The notes: generated by a model not told the origin, from the letters alone. DNA of 64,000 bases from Linepithema humile (GCF_040581485.1 NC_090131.1:24564532-24628531); one strand, 5' to 3'. Shown: positions 1-13,068, numbered from the stretch's first letter. Translations and numbers: made by a program.

Positions 1-622
1 TAAAGTATAAAAAAGGTCTGGGTATTATCGGAAAATGATTGTCATGTCTCGCGTGTACGATAGTGGCAAATATCGGCCTTCTTCGTTATTCATCCTCAAA
101 ATCTTATGACTCATGGAAGTAAACGAATTCAATGCATTGAACTTGTGTAGCAGAAAAGACTATGATTTATTGAGTCACTTTAGAACATAAAACGCTATGA
201 AATAAGTATTTACAGCAACATAAAATACTATGATGCGTTATTGAAAATGCATACTTTAACTATTTTTTGAAAAATAATAAGTGGAATAAAAGAATATCAA
301 CAGTTTTTTTTTACTTTGCTAAATACTACAGTTTGATCATTATTGTCATTATTATACTGAGAAAAACTAAAATTGTGTAGTAAAATAATTATAGTCCAGA
401 TACTTATTTTTATAGAAATTGCTATTACTTCAATTTACTTCTATTAAATAATTAGAACATCTATAAAAATAAAGTTGACGCTAAAATGTACTATTATAGT
501 GATATTGTTACAAAGACTATTATAGTAAAACTATTGTTACTGCAACAATTTTTTTTTCTTTTAGTATAAGATATTGATCATAAATCGTCATTATCATATT
601 CTAGAGCTTCCATTTTTTCTGT

Positions 623-3600
623 CTAAGCATCTTCAGGTATGCCAAAAATTCGAAATCTAGATATACCACCATCTGGCTTAATTATTATTCTCACCCAATT
701 AGCAATAGAATTCTGATTTTCTTTCGCAGCAATAATTTGCTCCGTGCCCGGATTTATCTGTAAAATTATTCGAGTTATAAAAAGAATATTGCATATGATT
801 ATAATTTACTCATACTGACATTTTACAAAAATTTTGTGCATTTGTGAAGTTACATTGGCACTTATCATTTTCATTAATATGAATAAATTGAAATAGTAGA
901 AGTGATTAATTAGAAGCGCTAATTGTGTATTACAAATATGAATTATATTGTATGATATAGTAAAATCAGCCAAATACTCAAAACGTGAAAAATTAATTAA
1001 ATGTAGCTCACATGAACATCCGATATGAGTTTTTCCCATTTATTGTTTAAATTGTCATTTGTTTTGCTAAAACATTTTTGCACTTGTACCATGTATGGAG
1101 CATTGCCAGTGAAAAGTTTTGTATTGATAACAACATGAGTGATTGTGCCACTGCATCCCAACTTAAATACAGCCCAAGATCCGCCCAATATCTAAAATTT
1201 TTATGTTAAATTATTGAGCGTAAATAATAATTATTTCTTTATGTAAAGAGATATTTTATTAATATTGATGTAAAATACAAATTTCACTAAAAGAAATATT
1301 TATTTTATGGAATTTTTAAATAATTGACTGCAATTTCATAATTAGTGCTTGATATAGTTTTTATGTACCTCATCGAATGACGTTATATTTAATTTGTAGT
1401 TTTTGTAAGGTTTTTTTACAGTATCCCATCCGTCAATAATGCTTGTGGCTTCATTAGGTTGAATAATATTATTAGGATGTCCAATGGAACTGTCACTGAA
1501 TAACGTACAATGACTACTATATAAAGAGGAGATTAAATTAATGCTCTTATTTATTGGTGTAATGATGGGCGCCACTTTTCCGTAAGCGCGTAATCTGGCA
1601 ATTCCTCCGTCTGGGAAAATATTGAGTCGCAAATGGGTCGCTGTATTTTGCGGTAACACGTCGAAAAACTTTTTACATATAGATGGATAGCCGGGGCTTA
1701 CATCGGATTGCGATATCAAACATTCCCAATTCTGAAATTGCATTTGACAATTAATGATCTATTGACTATTATCATGAAACGTAACACATTTCTCATATGC
1801 AAGATATTTTTGGCGAAAGGATTATTGTTATAAAACATGTTATAAAAATAAGTTGTAATTATATATATATATGTATAAAATTGAGATTAAGTTTTATAAT
1901 TTATCTTTGCTTATATTACTTTTTAATACTTCTTAATACTTCCATTTGATAAAACAAGTAAAATATGTTACATAATATAAATTTTAGTAATATAGATTTT
2001 GGATTATATAATATTGCAATATTGACCTCTGTATTATTGTGCATGCGTAAGTAGTCTTCCATATTGCAAGATGTGCCTAATTTATTTATACGATTTTGCT
2101 TATATTTAACGCCAATTAAACCTGCAATAAATTATATTAACATATAGATTACAAATAGTTATCATTATTAAGTCATTTATAATATTAGTAATATAATAAT
2201 GAGATTAATAAGTTAGGATTAACAAGTCGCTAGAAGTTATTTCTCACGAACGTTTGGGTAGCATTCCGCCTTGTACGGAAAATTCTGAAAACTTGTTGTC
2301 GATAAAGCAGGCAGTGTCTATGCAAATGTTATGTATATGAGTTGCACCGGGTAATTGGATAATAACAAAATTATGCCGTTCATTTCGCATTTTTTGAGTT
2401 TTCCATCCGTCGACATTGTTGTTGATTTTGTTATCGAAAATCGTGTGTTCATTGCATACAGGATCATGATTCTGAAATAAAACAAGAATAAACCGCCAGC
2501 GTTGATGAATGTATTAATTGCAGATTTTCTACACATATTCTATGCTTTTTAGATTAGTTTTTGATTATGCATATATTTTATTGTTATAATTATTAGAAAA
2601 TTATGATTCAATAGATTTAACAATCTAAATTATAGTGTGTCAAGGCTCAAGAGCTATAACTTGTTGTTCGTGCAACTGTTATTTATTTATTTATTTATTG
2701 CGTTGACTTTGATATCACTGTAGCTTTTCACACTGAAGATGAATCTGAAATCGAAACGTACATAATTTTAATTTGTAATTATAATTCCAACACGAACAAC
2801 CAGCTTTGATTCTTAAATTCTGATACTCTGTAATTTAGATTGTTATAATTATTATATTTATATCATATTTGATATCTTTTACAATATTGGAAGAATATGT
2901 ATGTTTATATATGAAGTTTTAGTTATATTTAATACAACTACTTACTTTAAGTAGATTTTCAGCCACTCCGTAAAAATCATCGGTTGCAAATATAATTTTT
3001 GCTCCGTTCTATAATTTTCAATTATTTTATTGAATTTTTATTAGTCGATTAATAAAGTGCTTTATCATGTGAGTGGAATAATGTATTAAGTTATTAGAGA
3101 AAATGGTGACAGTAAAGAGAAGAACTTAAAAAATTATAAAAAAGCTATTGAAAAATGAGTGATTCTTATATTTTAATACTTAAAAAATTCGGAAAACTAA
3201 TGACGAGCCAGTATGCTTGTACATACAAGTATGTTTGCTTCAACAACAATACAGTTTACTTCTTTTGTCTACGAAGTAATCAAACTTTAAAAAGTACTTA
3301 CTTTTTCGGATGTGACGTCGATTAATTCCTTTGACTCATCCCAGTCGAGCTTTTCAGATTCAGCGTTGTTCTCCGTTTCTGTCTTTATTAAACAACATAA
3401 AACGTTTAAGCATAGATAAGCTTGTAGAACATATAATTCACTTTTCAACGGCATTCATAAAACTTTTTTTTTATACTTGCAAAAGTTTGCAAATTTTTAC
3501 TACGATTGCAATATACATATATTGCATTTATATTATAATGTATTAAAACAATATGTATAATTAGCGATAGAGGAATAGGCAGAGATACAATAAGTAGGTG

Positions 3601-4265
3601 CAATCACGTTTTAAAAAAAACTTACTTTTGAGGATATATCTTTGCCCGATTCTTCAGAGTTACCCTTCTGTTTGGAATTTTTGCTCCTTTTTTTTACCTT
3701 TATTAGACAACATAAAACATAGATAAGCTTGTCGAATATGTAATTAAGTTTTTAATGGTATTCTTAAAACTTTTGTTCATATTTAAAAAAATTTGCAAAT
3801 TTATATTGCGTTATGACCAATTGAGATGTATTATTAGCGATATAAGTATAAACAGAGGCGCAATAAGTAGGCGTGATCATTTTGCAAAGAACTTACTTTT
3901 GTAGATGTGATTTCGCACGATTCCATTAATTGTTGAATGTTGCGTTCTTCTTTCGAACTATTGTTGCTCATGTTTACCTTCATTAAGCAACATAAAACAG
4001 CGTTTAGGCATAAATAAGTTTTTACGAATATATAATTGAGTTCTTAACGAAATTTTTAAAACTTTTTTTATACTTGCAAAAATTTATATTACATTATATC
4101 AAAACGTTATATATATATGTAGTCATTAGCAATAGAGATATAGATAAAGACACAACAATTATATAAAATGTTTTAAAAAGAAATAACTTTTGCACATGTG
4201 GCTTCGTATAATGAAATTAATTCGTTAAAATTGACTTTGTCATTAGATTGAGTACCTTTTTTCAT
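623..4265 (-). CDS. ALLC: Allantoicase, copy 1 (spliced)
   Basis: Allantoicase hydrolyses allantoate to ureidoglycolate and urea in purine breakdown. Exons from the 5' end (high to low coordinates): 4188-4265 (ATG at 4265), 3897-3977, 3626-3697, 3302-3382, 2946-3008, 2252-2471, 2027-2121, 1369-1731, 1012-1191, 623-757; stop at 623-625. About 455 residues, longer than the usual 350-400 because the first four exons encode a charged Ser/Glu/Lys-rich tail of about 104 residues. The core starts with IIFATDDFYGVAENLLK. Both jelly-roll repeats carry the family signature: RLNIFPDGGIARLRAYG in the 363-bp exon and KPDGGISRFRIFG in the last exon. All internal exons end at GT and start after AG. The weak points are the GTTATT donor of the first coding exon and the donor at 2252. 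From about 745 to 4560 it is nearly identical to copy 2. Confidence 0.82.
2619..2844. repeat. Intronic inverted repeat (MITE-like), copy 1
   Basis: Imperfect terminal inverted repeats of about 54 bases begin AACAATCTAAATTA on the left and end TAATTTAGATTGTT on the right. Inner edges are TTGTTCGTG and CACGAACAA. The element sits in the intron between the ATDDFYG exon and the next exon, and is present in all six copies at 2619-2844, 9737-9962, 17419-17644, 25696-25920, 32909-33134 and 38077-38318. It therefore predates the array. I see no clear target-site duplication, so the family is not assigned. Confidence 0.6.
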
Positions 4266-4635
4266 TTTCACCTCTATTGGACAACATAAATCAGCGTTAA
4301 AGCTTTGATAAGCATATCGCATAAATGATTAAGATATATATTTATATAATTTTTTTTATTTAACAATTTACAGTAATCTACGCGTTTATAAAACATTTCT
4401 AATGATTTCACTGATATGATCATTTAGAATAGAGGGTCGATACATACCGGAATACTTAGAACTTATTTTTTAAAAGAAGACTGGAACTTTGCTCGGAATT
4501 ATAGAATTTTAATATCTATGTACTATAATTTCACACACGACCATTTAAATAGAATAGTTTTTTTTAATTAATACGATTTAAAGGATAATTCGGAAAATAT
4601 GTTGCTAACACTTCCCACGGCTTGAAGAAACTGAC

Positions 4636-4706
4636 CTCTGAAATTTGAGCATCTCGTGATTTGTGTTGTACGATGTTTAGAAGCATGCCTTTATTATTAT
4701 GGTAAA
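4636..4706 (-). other. Possible leader exon of allantoicase copy 1
   Basis: A segment of about 71 bases has an AG on its 5' side and a good GTCAGT donor on its 3' side. It is conserved upstream of all six allantoicase copies (donor-side ends 4636, 11750, 20109, 27811, 34976, 39853). Some copies have a short reading frame starting MLLNIVQHKSRDAQISE that could join in phase to the next exon. Copy 4 has lost that ATG (ACG) and copy 6 has lost it too (ATA) and carries an extra base, so an untranslated leader exon is more likely. Whether it is spliced at its 5' side or is the transcription start is not visible. Confidence 0.45.
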
Positions 4707-4957
4707 CTCAGGATCAATAATATGGAAATTGGAATTTATCTTGCATTGATCGACCGTCGATAATTATTGTATTTATGTATTTAATCTTTAACATTGTTGG
4801 ACAAATAAGGATAATAAAAATCAATTTATTATACAAAATTATAGAAATACAATGATGTAACATTATTCGTCTTAAAGTAATTAAATACATTGAGTGCGTA
4901 TTGTATTTAGATACTATCCATGTAAAGATATATAATTAATATTTTTTATATAATCTT

Positions 4958-5659
4958 TCACGAGACGGTATACATTGACCTTTGATAATATTAACTAATT
5001 ACTTAACTAGTTCTTTACATTGACAAAATCGTCTTTGCTGGTGCCCATCCTGACTTTATTCACATAGGTCACGATTTTTTTCCTGTTCGCCAAGGCGTGA
5101 AATTGTTTAGCACCAGGTTCCATAATTTTTTGAATGTTATTCTTTGTGATGTCAACTCCAGGCATAATTATCAAATTCTTTTGCAACAATGCTTTTATCG
5201 GCTTTAGTTTTTCCAAAGCAGTATTTTTCTGTCCCAATGTTAGAATCCTTTGGAAGCCAAGATTCGCGATGACTTCTGTTGACTTAAGACAATCGTTCGT
5301 TAGATCGAAAGCATGATCACCGGCAAGGGACGTGCAGCAGAAACGATTCTTTCGCATGCGACACGTCGATTTTACAATCGGCTATCAACGCGCGAAAGAC
5401 GGGACCGTTTACTTCGAGATTTTTGAGAATCTTTAAATTGTGCAGCATAGCGTCCAGCTTTTTGTAGCTGTGGACGAAATTGTCGCTGCGAATGCAGACC
5501 ATAATGTAAAGCGCAATGGTCGCCAAAGTTTTTATTTGTTTAATTAGACCTGCGCTCGGTATTAAATCACCACTCCGAGAGAATCGTGCAAACCTCTAGT
5601 CGGCTAGCTGCTTCTTCAATAGCGTTCCGCGCAGATTCTAAAGAGTTGATACAAAGTGA
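4958..5659 (-). pseudogene. CutC-family pseudogene, copy 1
   Basis: A decayed copy of the CutC gene found intact at 40183-40911. Recognisable pieces are LESARNAIE near the start, GFQRILTLGQKNTALEKL and IQKIMEPGAKQFHALA. The start ATG is gone, an in-frame stop follows the SRLEVC region, and one base is missing in the IDIVACER region (near 5370). This splits the frame into 5317-5526 and 5007-5357. The 3' end also lacks codons, giving a premature stop after NVKN. The one-base deletion is shared with copies 2-4, so inactivation predates their duplication. Confidence 0.85.
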
Positions 5660-7065
5660 AGCAAAAAATGCAATAATGTATTTGCATTTGTATACGTATG
5701 TTATTTAATATATAATTGCACTTCTTTAAAGAAACATTTTTCAGAGAATTAATTAATTTACGTCGTTAAAAAACTACATCATATGCTGGCAAATCAGCGC
5801 ACGATTAAATTTCTTCGATAAATTATCAACCGAAGTAAACAAGAATTATATTTAGAAGAATAATTAATGACATTTGCATTTCTGTACATCAAACAAAGTT
5901 GCTTAGAGAGAATGACGAAATGTCATTTATGATTTGTGACTTACCTCGGCTTATCAGCTGCTTGATCGATCAGATAGATTGACTGATGAGATTGAGGTCA
6001 ATTTAAGTTTAAATAAATTAAAGATATATTATACCGCTGCATTCACGGCATATTACTGATCTATGTAACACTTTTGCTTATGCTGCGCAGATTTAAGCCA
6101 GCAAATAACAAAATTATTAGATCAATTGTGATATAAATACGTCGCGAGAATTAATTTTTCTAAGCAAACACGAGACGCCTGCATCAGGTGATAGCACTTT
6201 AGAAATGACAACCAGCCTGTAACTCGTCAATCGGAATCAACATACGCGAGCCTCGCCATTTGTATTTTGTCTACGGTAATTTTGAATACGGTAACGATAT
6301 CGATTGTTAGTTATTTTTTGCAAACTGTTTGATAACGTTGTGAACTATTTACTTGTGACGGTGCAGCAAAGAATATAATAACAATACATCACGAAAAGTC
6401 AAGTTTTTCGTTAATGTTGCTGTATTTGTAATTATTGAAATCTGAAACAAAGTTTTTTCTTTGGGCACTTGATTGTTTATGATGATTTTCTTTTGTTATT
6501 AGATGAATTGATTAAAATTTCCTTATATCACAGTTATAACACGAATAATATTTTTTATATTAATTTAAACGCATATGGATTGCGGAAAGATACATAATTT
6601 GCAAGAATATATAAAATTGTTATTTTGGGGGTTAGGTTTGAATACGAGGTTCATGGAGCGTAATGTAATATTGCATTATACATTTAAGATAATATTAAGT
6701 CGAGCGCACATAAATAATATTAATTATAATTATAATAAAATAACAGTTATAATAGTTATGTTAAGCAAATTTTATGGTAAGCGATGACAATGGAATTTAT
6801 AATTAGAAATAAGACACTTATCAGCACGGTATAATAAAATTCACATCGCTCATTGACGAACGTATAAATATTTTTTTTTTCACGTATTTTAGATGCGCGA
6901 TTATGCGCACAAACTGATAGAACGAAACGTGTATATTTTTTTTACTAATTTAAATCGATATAATTAAATTTTATTCGCGTTTCCAATTTACAATCGTGCA
7001 CATCTTTTCAATTTATTCGTATAGCGTGTTCGGCAATATTACAGTTTGAGGAGGATTTGCGGACT
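5660..7065. other. Spacer of unit 1, no gene seen
   Basis: AT-rich spacer between the CutC remnant and the next junction, present in units 1-4 and 6. It is the empty-site version: it lacks the two MITEs of units 2 and 3 (here CTTAGAGAGAATG near 5903 and ACTTTAGAAATGAC near 6198 are uninterrupted). The short open frame at 6575-6787 is not conserved as protein in the other units. The spacer may contain the CutC promoter. Confidence 0.6.
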
Positions 7066-7128
7066 GTCTGGATTTTTTATCATGTTTACGTCAAAACAAA
7101 ATAATATAATAATTTATTCTTATGAATG
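7066..7128. repeat. Junction fragment derived from the LIM gene (unit 1/2)
   Basis: From GTCTGGATT to TATGAATG this matches 43225-43287, the edge of a LIM-gene exon plus its upstream intron, with a few mismatches. The block TTTACGTCAAAACAA is identical. Equivalent fragments start near 14740, 23038, 30287 and 35452. The DNA to the left of GTCT matches 42250-42306. Confidence 0.8.
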
Positions 7129-7740
7129 TAAAGCGATCATCATCGTGGGCATCATTGGAAAATGATTGTCATATCCCGCCACGATGGTGGCAGATATCGG
7201 TCTACTTTGTTATTTTTCATCAAAACTCGCGGCTCGAGGAAGTGAAGGAATTCAATACACTAAACTTGTGTAGCAGTAAAGATTATGATTTATTTAGTCA
7301 CTTTATAATATAAAATGCTATAAAATAAATATTTATAGCAATATAAAATACCATGATGCGTTATTAAAAATGCATTTTTTAACTATTTTTGGAAAAATAA
7401 TAAGTGGAATAAAAGAATATCAACAGTTTTTTTTTACTTTGCTAAATACTACAGTTTGATCATTATTGTCATTATTATACTGAAAAAAACTAAAATTGTG
7501 TAGTAAAATAATTATAGCCCAGATACTTATTTTTATAGGAATTGCTATTACTTCAATTTACTTCTATTAAATAATTAGAACACCTATAAAAATAAAGTTG
7601 ACGCTAAAAAGCACTATTACAGTGATATCGTTACAAGGATTATAGTGAAAATATTGTTACTGCAACAATTTTTTTTTCTTAGTACAAGATATTGATAATA
7701 AATTGTTATCACCATATTCTAGAGCTTGCATTTTTTTTGT

Positions 7741-10700
7741 CTAATCAGCTTCAGGTTTGCCAAAAATTCGAAATCTAGATATACCACCATCTGGTTTAAT
7801 TGTTATTTTCACCCAATTTACGATAGAATTCTGATCTTTGTCCACAGTAATAAATTGCTCCGTGCCCGGATTTATCTGTAAAATTATTCGAGTTATAAAA
7901 AGAATATTGCGTATGATTATAATTTGCTCATACTGACATTTTACAAAAATTTTGTGCATTTGTGAAGTTACATTGGCACTTATCATTTTCATTAATATGA
8001 ATAAATTGAAATAGTAGAAGTGATTAATTAGAAGCGCTAATTGTGTATTACAAATATAAATTATATTGTATGATATAGTAAAATCAGCCAAATACTCAAA
8101 ACGTGAAAAATTAATTAAATGTAGCTCACATGAACATCCGATAGGAGTTTTTCCCATTTATTGTTTAAATTGTCATTTGTTTTGCTAAAACATTTTTGCA
8201 CTCGTACCATGTATGGAGCATTGCCAGTGAAAAGTTTTGTATCGATAACAACATGAGTGATTGTGCCACTGCATCCCAACTTAAATACAGCCCAAGATCC
8301 GCCCAATATCTAAAATTTTTATGTTAAATTATTGAGCGTAAATAATAATTATTTCTTTATGTAAAGAGATATTTTATTAATATTGATGTAAAATACAAAT
8401 TTCACTAAAAGAAATATTTATTTTATGGAATTTTTAAATAATTGACTGCAATTTCATAATTAGTGCTTGATATAGTTTTTATGTACCTCATCGAATGACG
8501 TTATATTTAATTTGTAGTTTTTGTAAGGTTTTTTTACAGTATCCCATCCGTCAATAATGCTTGTGGCTTCATTAGGTTGAATAATATTATTAGGATGTCC
8601 AATGGAACTGTCACTGAATAACGTACAATGACTACTATATAAAGAGGAGATTAAATTAATGCTCTTATTTATTGGTGTAATGATGGGCGCCACTTTTCCG
8701 TAAGCGCGTAATCTGGCAATTCCTCCGTCTGGGAAAATATTAAGTCGCAAATGGGTCGCTGTATTTTGCGGTAACACGTCGAAAAACTTTTTACATATAG
8801 ATGGATAGCCGGGGCTTACATCGGATTGCGATATCAAACATTCCCAATTCTGAAATTGCATTTGACAATTAATGATCTATTGACTATTATCATGAAACGT
8901 AACACATTTCTCATATGCAAGATATTTTTGGCGAAAGGATTATTGTTATAAAACATGTTATAAAAATAAGTTGTAATTATATATATATATGTATAAAATT
9001 GAGATTAAGTTTTATAATTTATCTTTGCTTATATTACTTTTTAATACTTCTTAATACTTCCATTTGATAAAACAAGTAAAATATGTTACATAATATAAAT
9101 TTTAGTAATATAGATTTTGGATTATATAATATTGCAATATTGACCTCTGTATTATTGTGCATGCGTAAGTAGTCTTCCATATTGCAAGATGTGCCTAATT
9201 TATTTATACGATTTTGCTTATATTTAACGCCAATTAAACCTGCAATAAATTATATTAACATATAGATTACAAATAGTTATCATTATTAAGTCATTTATAA
9301 TATTAGTAATATAATAATGAGATTAATAAGTTAGGATTAACAAGTCGCTAGAAGTTATTTCTCACGAACGTTTGGGTAGCATTCCGCCTTGTACGGAAAA
9401 TTCTGAAAACTTGTTGTCGATAAAGCAGGCAGTGTCTATGCAAATGTTATGTATAAGAGTTGAACCGGCCAGTTGGATAATAACAAAATTATGCCGTTCA
9501 TTTCGCATTTTTTGAGTTTTCCATCCGTCGACATTGTTGTTGGTTTTGTTATCGAAAATCGTGTGTTCATTGCATACAGGATCATGATTCTGAAATAAAA
9601 CAAGAATAAACCGCCAGCGTTGATGAATGTATTAATTGCAGATTTTCTACACATATTCTGTGCTTTTTAGATTAGTTTTTGATTATGCATATATTTTATT
9701 GTTATAATTATTAGAAAATTATGATTCAATAGATTTAACAATCTAAATTATAGTGTGTCAAGGCTCAAGAGCTATAACTTGTTGTTCGTGCAACTGTTAT
9801 TTATTTATTTATTTATTGCGTTGACTTTGATATCACTGTAGCTTTTCACACTGAAGATGAATCTGAAATCGAAACGTACATAATTTTAATTTGTAATTAT
9901 AATTCCAACACGAACAACCAGCTTTGATTCTTAAATTCTGATACTCTGTAATTTAGATTGTTATAATTATTATATTTATATCATATTTGATATCTTTTAC
10001 AATATTGGAAGAATATGTATGTTTATATATGAAGTTTTAGTTATATTTAATACAACTACTTACTTTAAGTAGATTTTCAGCCACTCCGTAAAAATCATCG
10101 GTTGCAAATATAATTTTTGCTCCGTTCTATAATTTTCAATTATTTTATTGAATTTTTATTAGTCGATTAATAAAGTGCTTTATCATGTGAGTGGAATAAT
10201 GTATTAAGTTATTAGAGAAAATGGTGACAGTAAAGAGAAGAACTTAAAAAATTATAAAAAAGCTATTGAAAAATGAGTGATTCTTATATTTTAATACTTA
10301 AAAAATTCGGAAAACTAATGACGAGCCAGTATGCTTGTACATACAAGTATGTTTGCTTCAACAACAATACAGTTTACTTCTTTTGTCTACGAAGTAATCA
10401 AACTTTAAAAAGTACTTACTTTTTCGGATGTGACGTCGATTAATTCCTTTGACTCATCCCAGTCGAGCTTTTCAGATTCAGCGTTGTTCTCCGTTTCTGT
10501 CTTTATTAAACAACATAAAACGTTTAAGCATAGATAAGCTTGTAGAACATATAATTCACTTTTCAACGGCATTCATAAAACTTTTTTTTTATACTTGCAA
10601 ATGTTTGCAAATTTTTACTACGATTGCAATATACATATATTGCATTTATATTATAATGTATTAAAACAATATGTATAATTAGCGATAGAGGAATAGGCAG

Positions 10701-11382
10701 AGATACAATAAGTAGGTGCAATCACGTTTTAAAAAAAACTTACTTTTGAAGATATATCTTTGCCCGATTCTTCAGAGTTATTCTTCTGTTTGGAATTTTT
10801 GCTCCTTTTTTTTACCTTTATTAGACAACATAAAACATAGATAAGCTTGTCGAATATGTAATTAAGTTTTTAATGGTATTCTTAAAACTTTTGTTCATAT
10901 TTAAAAAATTTGCAAATTTATATTGCGTTATGACCAATTGAGATGTATTATTAGCGATATAAGTATAAACAGAGGCGCAATAAGTAGGCGTGATCATTTT
11001 GCAAAGAACTTACTTTTGTAGATGTGATTTCGCACGATTCCATTAATTGTTGAATGTTGCGTTCTTCTTTCGAACTATTGTTGCTCATGTTTACCTTCAT
11101 TAAGCAACATAAAACAGCGTTTAGGCATAAATAAGTTTTTACGAATATATAATTGAGTTCTTAACGAAATTTTTAAAACTTTTTTTATACTTGCAAAAAT
11201 TTATATTACATTATATCAAAACGTTATATATAAATGTAGTCATTAGCAATAGAGATATAGATAAAGACACAACAATTATATAAAATGTTTTAAAAAGAAA
11301 TAACTTTTGCACATGTGGCTTCGTATAATGAAATTAATTCGTTAAAATTGACTTCGTCATTAGATTGAGTACCTTTTTTCAT
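7741..11382 (-). CDS. ALLC: Allantoicase, copy 2 (spliced)
   Basis: Same enzyme as copy 1. Exons 5' to 3': 11305-11382 (ATG at 11382), 11014-11094, 10744-10815, 10420-10500, 10064-10126, 9370-9589, 9145-9239, 8487-8849, 8130-8309, 7741-7875. The body is offset by exactly 7118 from copy 1 and nearly identical to it up to about 11690, after which identity drops. The last exon differs more (ends FGKPEAD). Signatures RLNIFPDGGIARLRAYG and KPDGGISRFRIFG are present. The upstream leader segment has an open frame that could extend the N-terminus from an ATG near 11860, but this is not conserved in copy 6, so I start at 11382. Confidence 0.82.
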
Positions 11383-12074
11383 TTTCACCTCTATTGGACA
11401 ACATAAATCAGCGTTAAAGCTTTGATAAGCATATCGCATAAATGATTAAGATATATATTTATATAATTTTTTTTATTTAACAATTCACAGTAATCTACGC
11501 GTTTATAAAACATTTCTAATGATTTCACTGATATGATCATTTAGAATAGAGGGTCGATACATACCGGAATACTTAGAACTTATTTTTTAAAAGAAGACTG
11601 GAACTTTGCTCGGAATTATAGAATTTTAATATCTATGTACTATAATTTCACACACGACCATTTAAATAGAATAGTTTTTTTTAATTAATACGATTTAAAT
11701 AATTTGGAAAATATGTTGCTAACACTTCTAACGGCTTAGAGGAACTGACCTCTGAAATTTGAGCATCTCGTGATTTGTGTTGTACAATGTTTTGAAGCAT
11801 GCCTTTATTATTATGGTAAACTGAGGATCGATAATACGAAAATTGGAATTTATCTTGCATTGATCGACCGTCGATAATTATTGTATATATGTATTTAATC
11901 TTTAACATTGTTGGACAAATGAGGATAATACAAATCAATTTATTATACAAAATTACAGAAATACAATGATGTAACATTATTCGTCTTAAAGTAATTAAAT
12001 ACATTGAGAACGTATTGTATTTAGATACTATTCATATAGAAATATATAATTAATATTATTTTCTATATAATCTT

Positions 12075-12778
12075 TCACGGGGCGGTACATTGACTTTTGA
12101 TAATATTAACAAATTCCTTAACTAGTTTTTTACATTGACAAAATCGTCTTTGCTGGTGCCCATCCTGACTTTATTCACATAGGTTACGATTTTTTCCTGT
12201 TCGCCAAGGCGTGAAATTGTTTAGCACCAGGTTCCATAATTTTTTGAATGTTATTGTTTGTGATGTCAACTCCAGGTATAATTATCAAGTAATTTTGCAA
12301 CAATGCTTTTATCAGCTCTAGTTTTTCCAAAGCAGTATTTTTCTATCCCAATGTTAAAATTCTTTGGAAGCCAAGATTTGCGATGATTTTTATTGATTTA
12401 AGACAATGGTTCGTTAGATCGAAAGCATGTTGAAACGTCATCGGCAAGAGTCGTGTAGCGGAAACGATTCTTTCACATGCGACAAGTCGATTTTGCAATC
12501 GGCTATCAACGCGCCAAAGACGAGTCCGTTCACTTCGTGATGCTTGAAAATCTTCAAATCGTACAGCGTAAGAGCGTCAAGCTCTTCGTAGCCGTAGACG
12601 AAATTACCGCTGCGAATGCAGATCATAACGTAAAGCGCAATGGTCGTCAAAGTTTTTATTTGTTGAATCAAACCTGCGCTCGGTATTAAATTACCATTCC
12701 GAGAAAGTCGTACAAACCTCAGTCGGCTAGCTGCTTCTCCGAGCGTTTCGCGCAGATTCTAAGGAGTTGATACAAAGT
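12075..12778 (-). pseudogene. CutC-family pseudogene, copy 2
   Basis: A decayed CutC copy. The N-terminal half reads in 12438-12671 (IQQIKTLTTIALYVMICIRS, then HHEVNGLVFGALIADCKIDL) and then shifts frame at the same one-base deletion as copies 1, 3 and 4. The start ATG and initial MEICIDS are lost. The 3' part contains a further indel and a premature stop. It is retained in the same position upstream of an intact-looking allantoicase. Confidence 0.85.
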
Positions 12779-13068
12779 GTAGTAAATAGTCAGACGATTG
12801 ATAGATCGATTAATATTAATTTTTTTACAAGTGCACTAATGTATTTGCATGTGTATATGTACGTAATTTAATATATAATTGCACTTTTTTAGAGAAACTT
12901 TTTTCTGAAAATTAATTAATTTACGTCGTAAAAAGAATACATTATATGCTGGCAAATCAGCGCACGATTAAATTTTTCCGATAAATTATCAACCAAAGTA
13001 AACAAGAATTATATTTAGAAAAATAATTAATGACATTTGTATTTCTGTACGTTAAACAAAGTTGCTTA

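Noticed and set aside
997..1188. Independent small gene starting MGGSWAVFKLG
   Set aside because: It is the 180-bp internal exon of allantoicase with in-frame intron sequence attached.
1342..1743. Reading the 363-bp exon through to its stop as a C-terminal allantoicase exon (ending YLKIP in copies 3, 5 and 6)
   Set aside because: The next two downstream segments encode the second allantoicase repeat in phase and are conserved in all six copies, so splicing at GAG/GTACAT is better supported.
3331..3546. Plus-strand ORFs opposite the mini-exons (repeated in each unit)
   Set aside because: They are the antisense of the coding exon and its intron, and their recurrence just reflects the tandem array.
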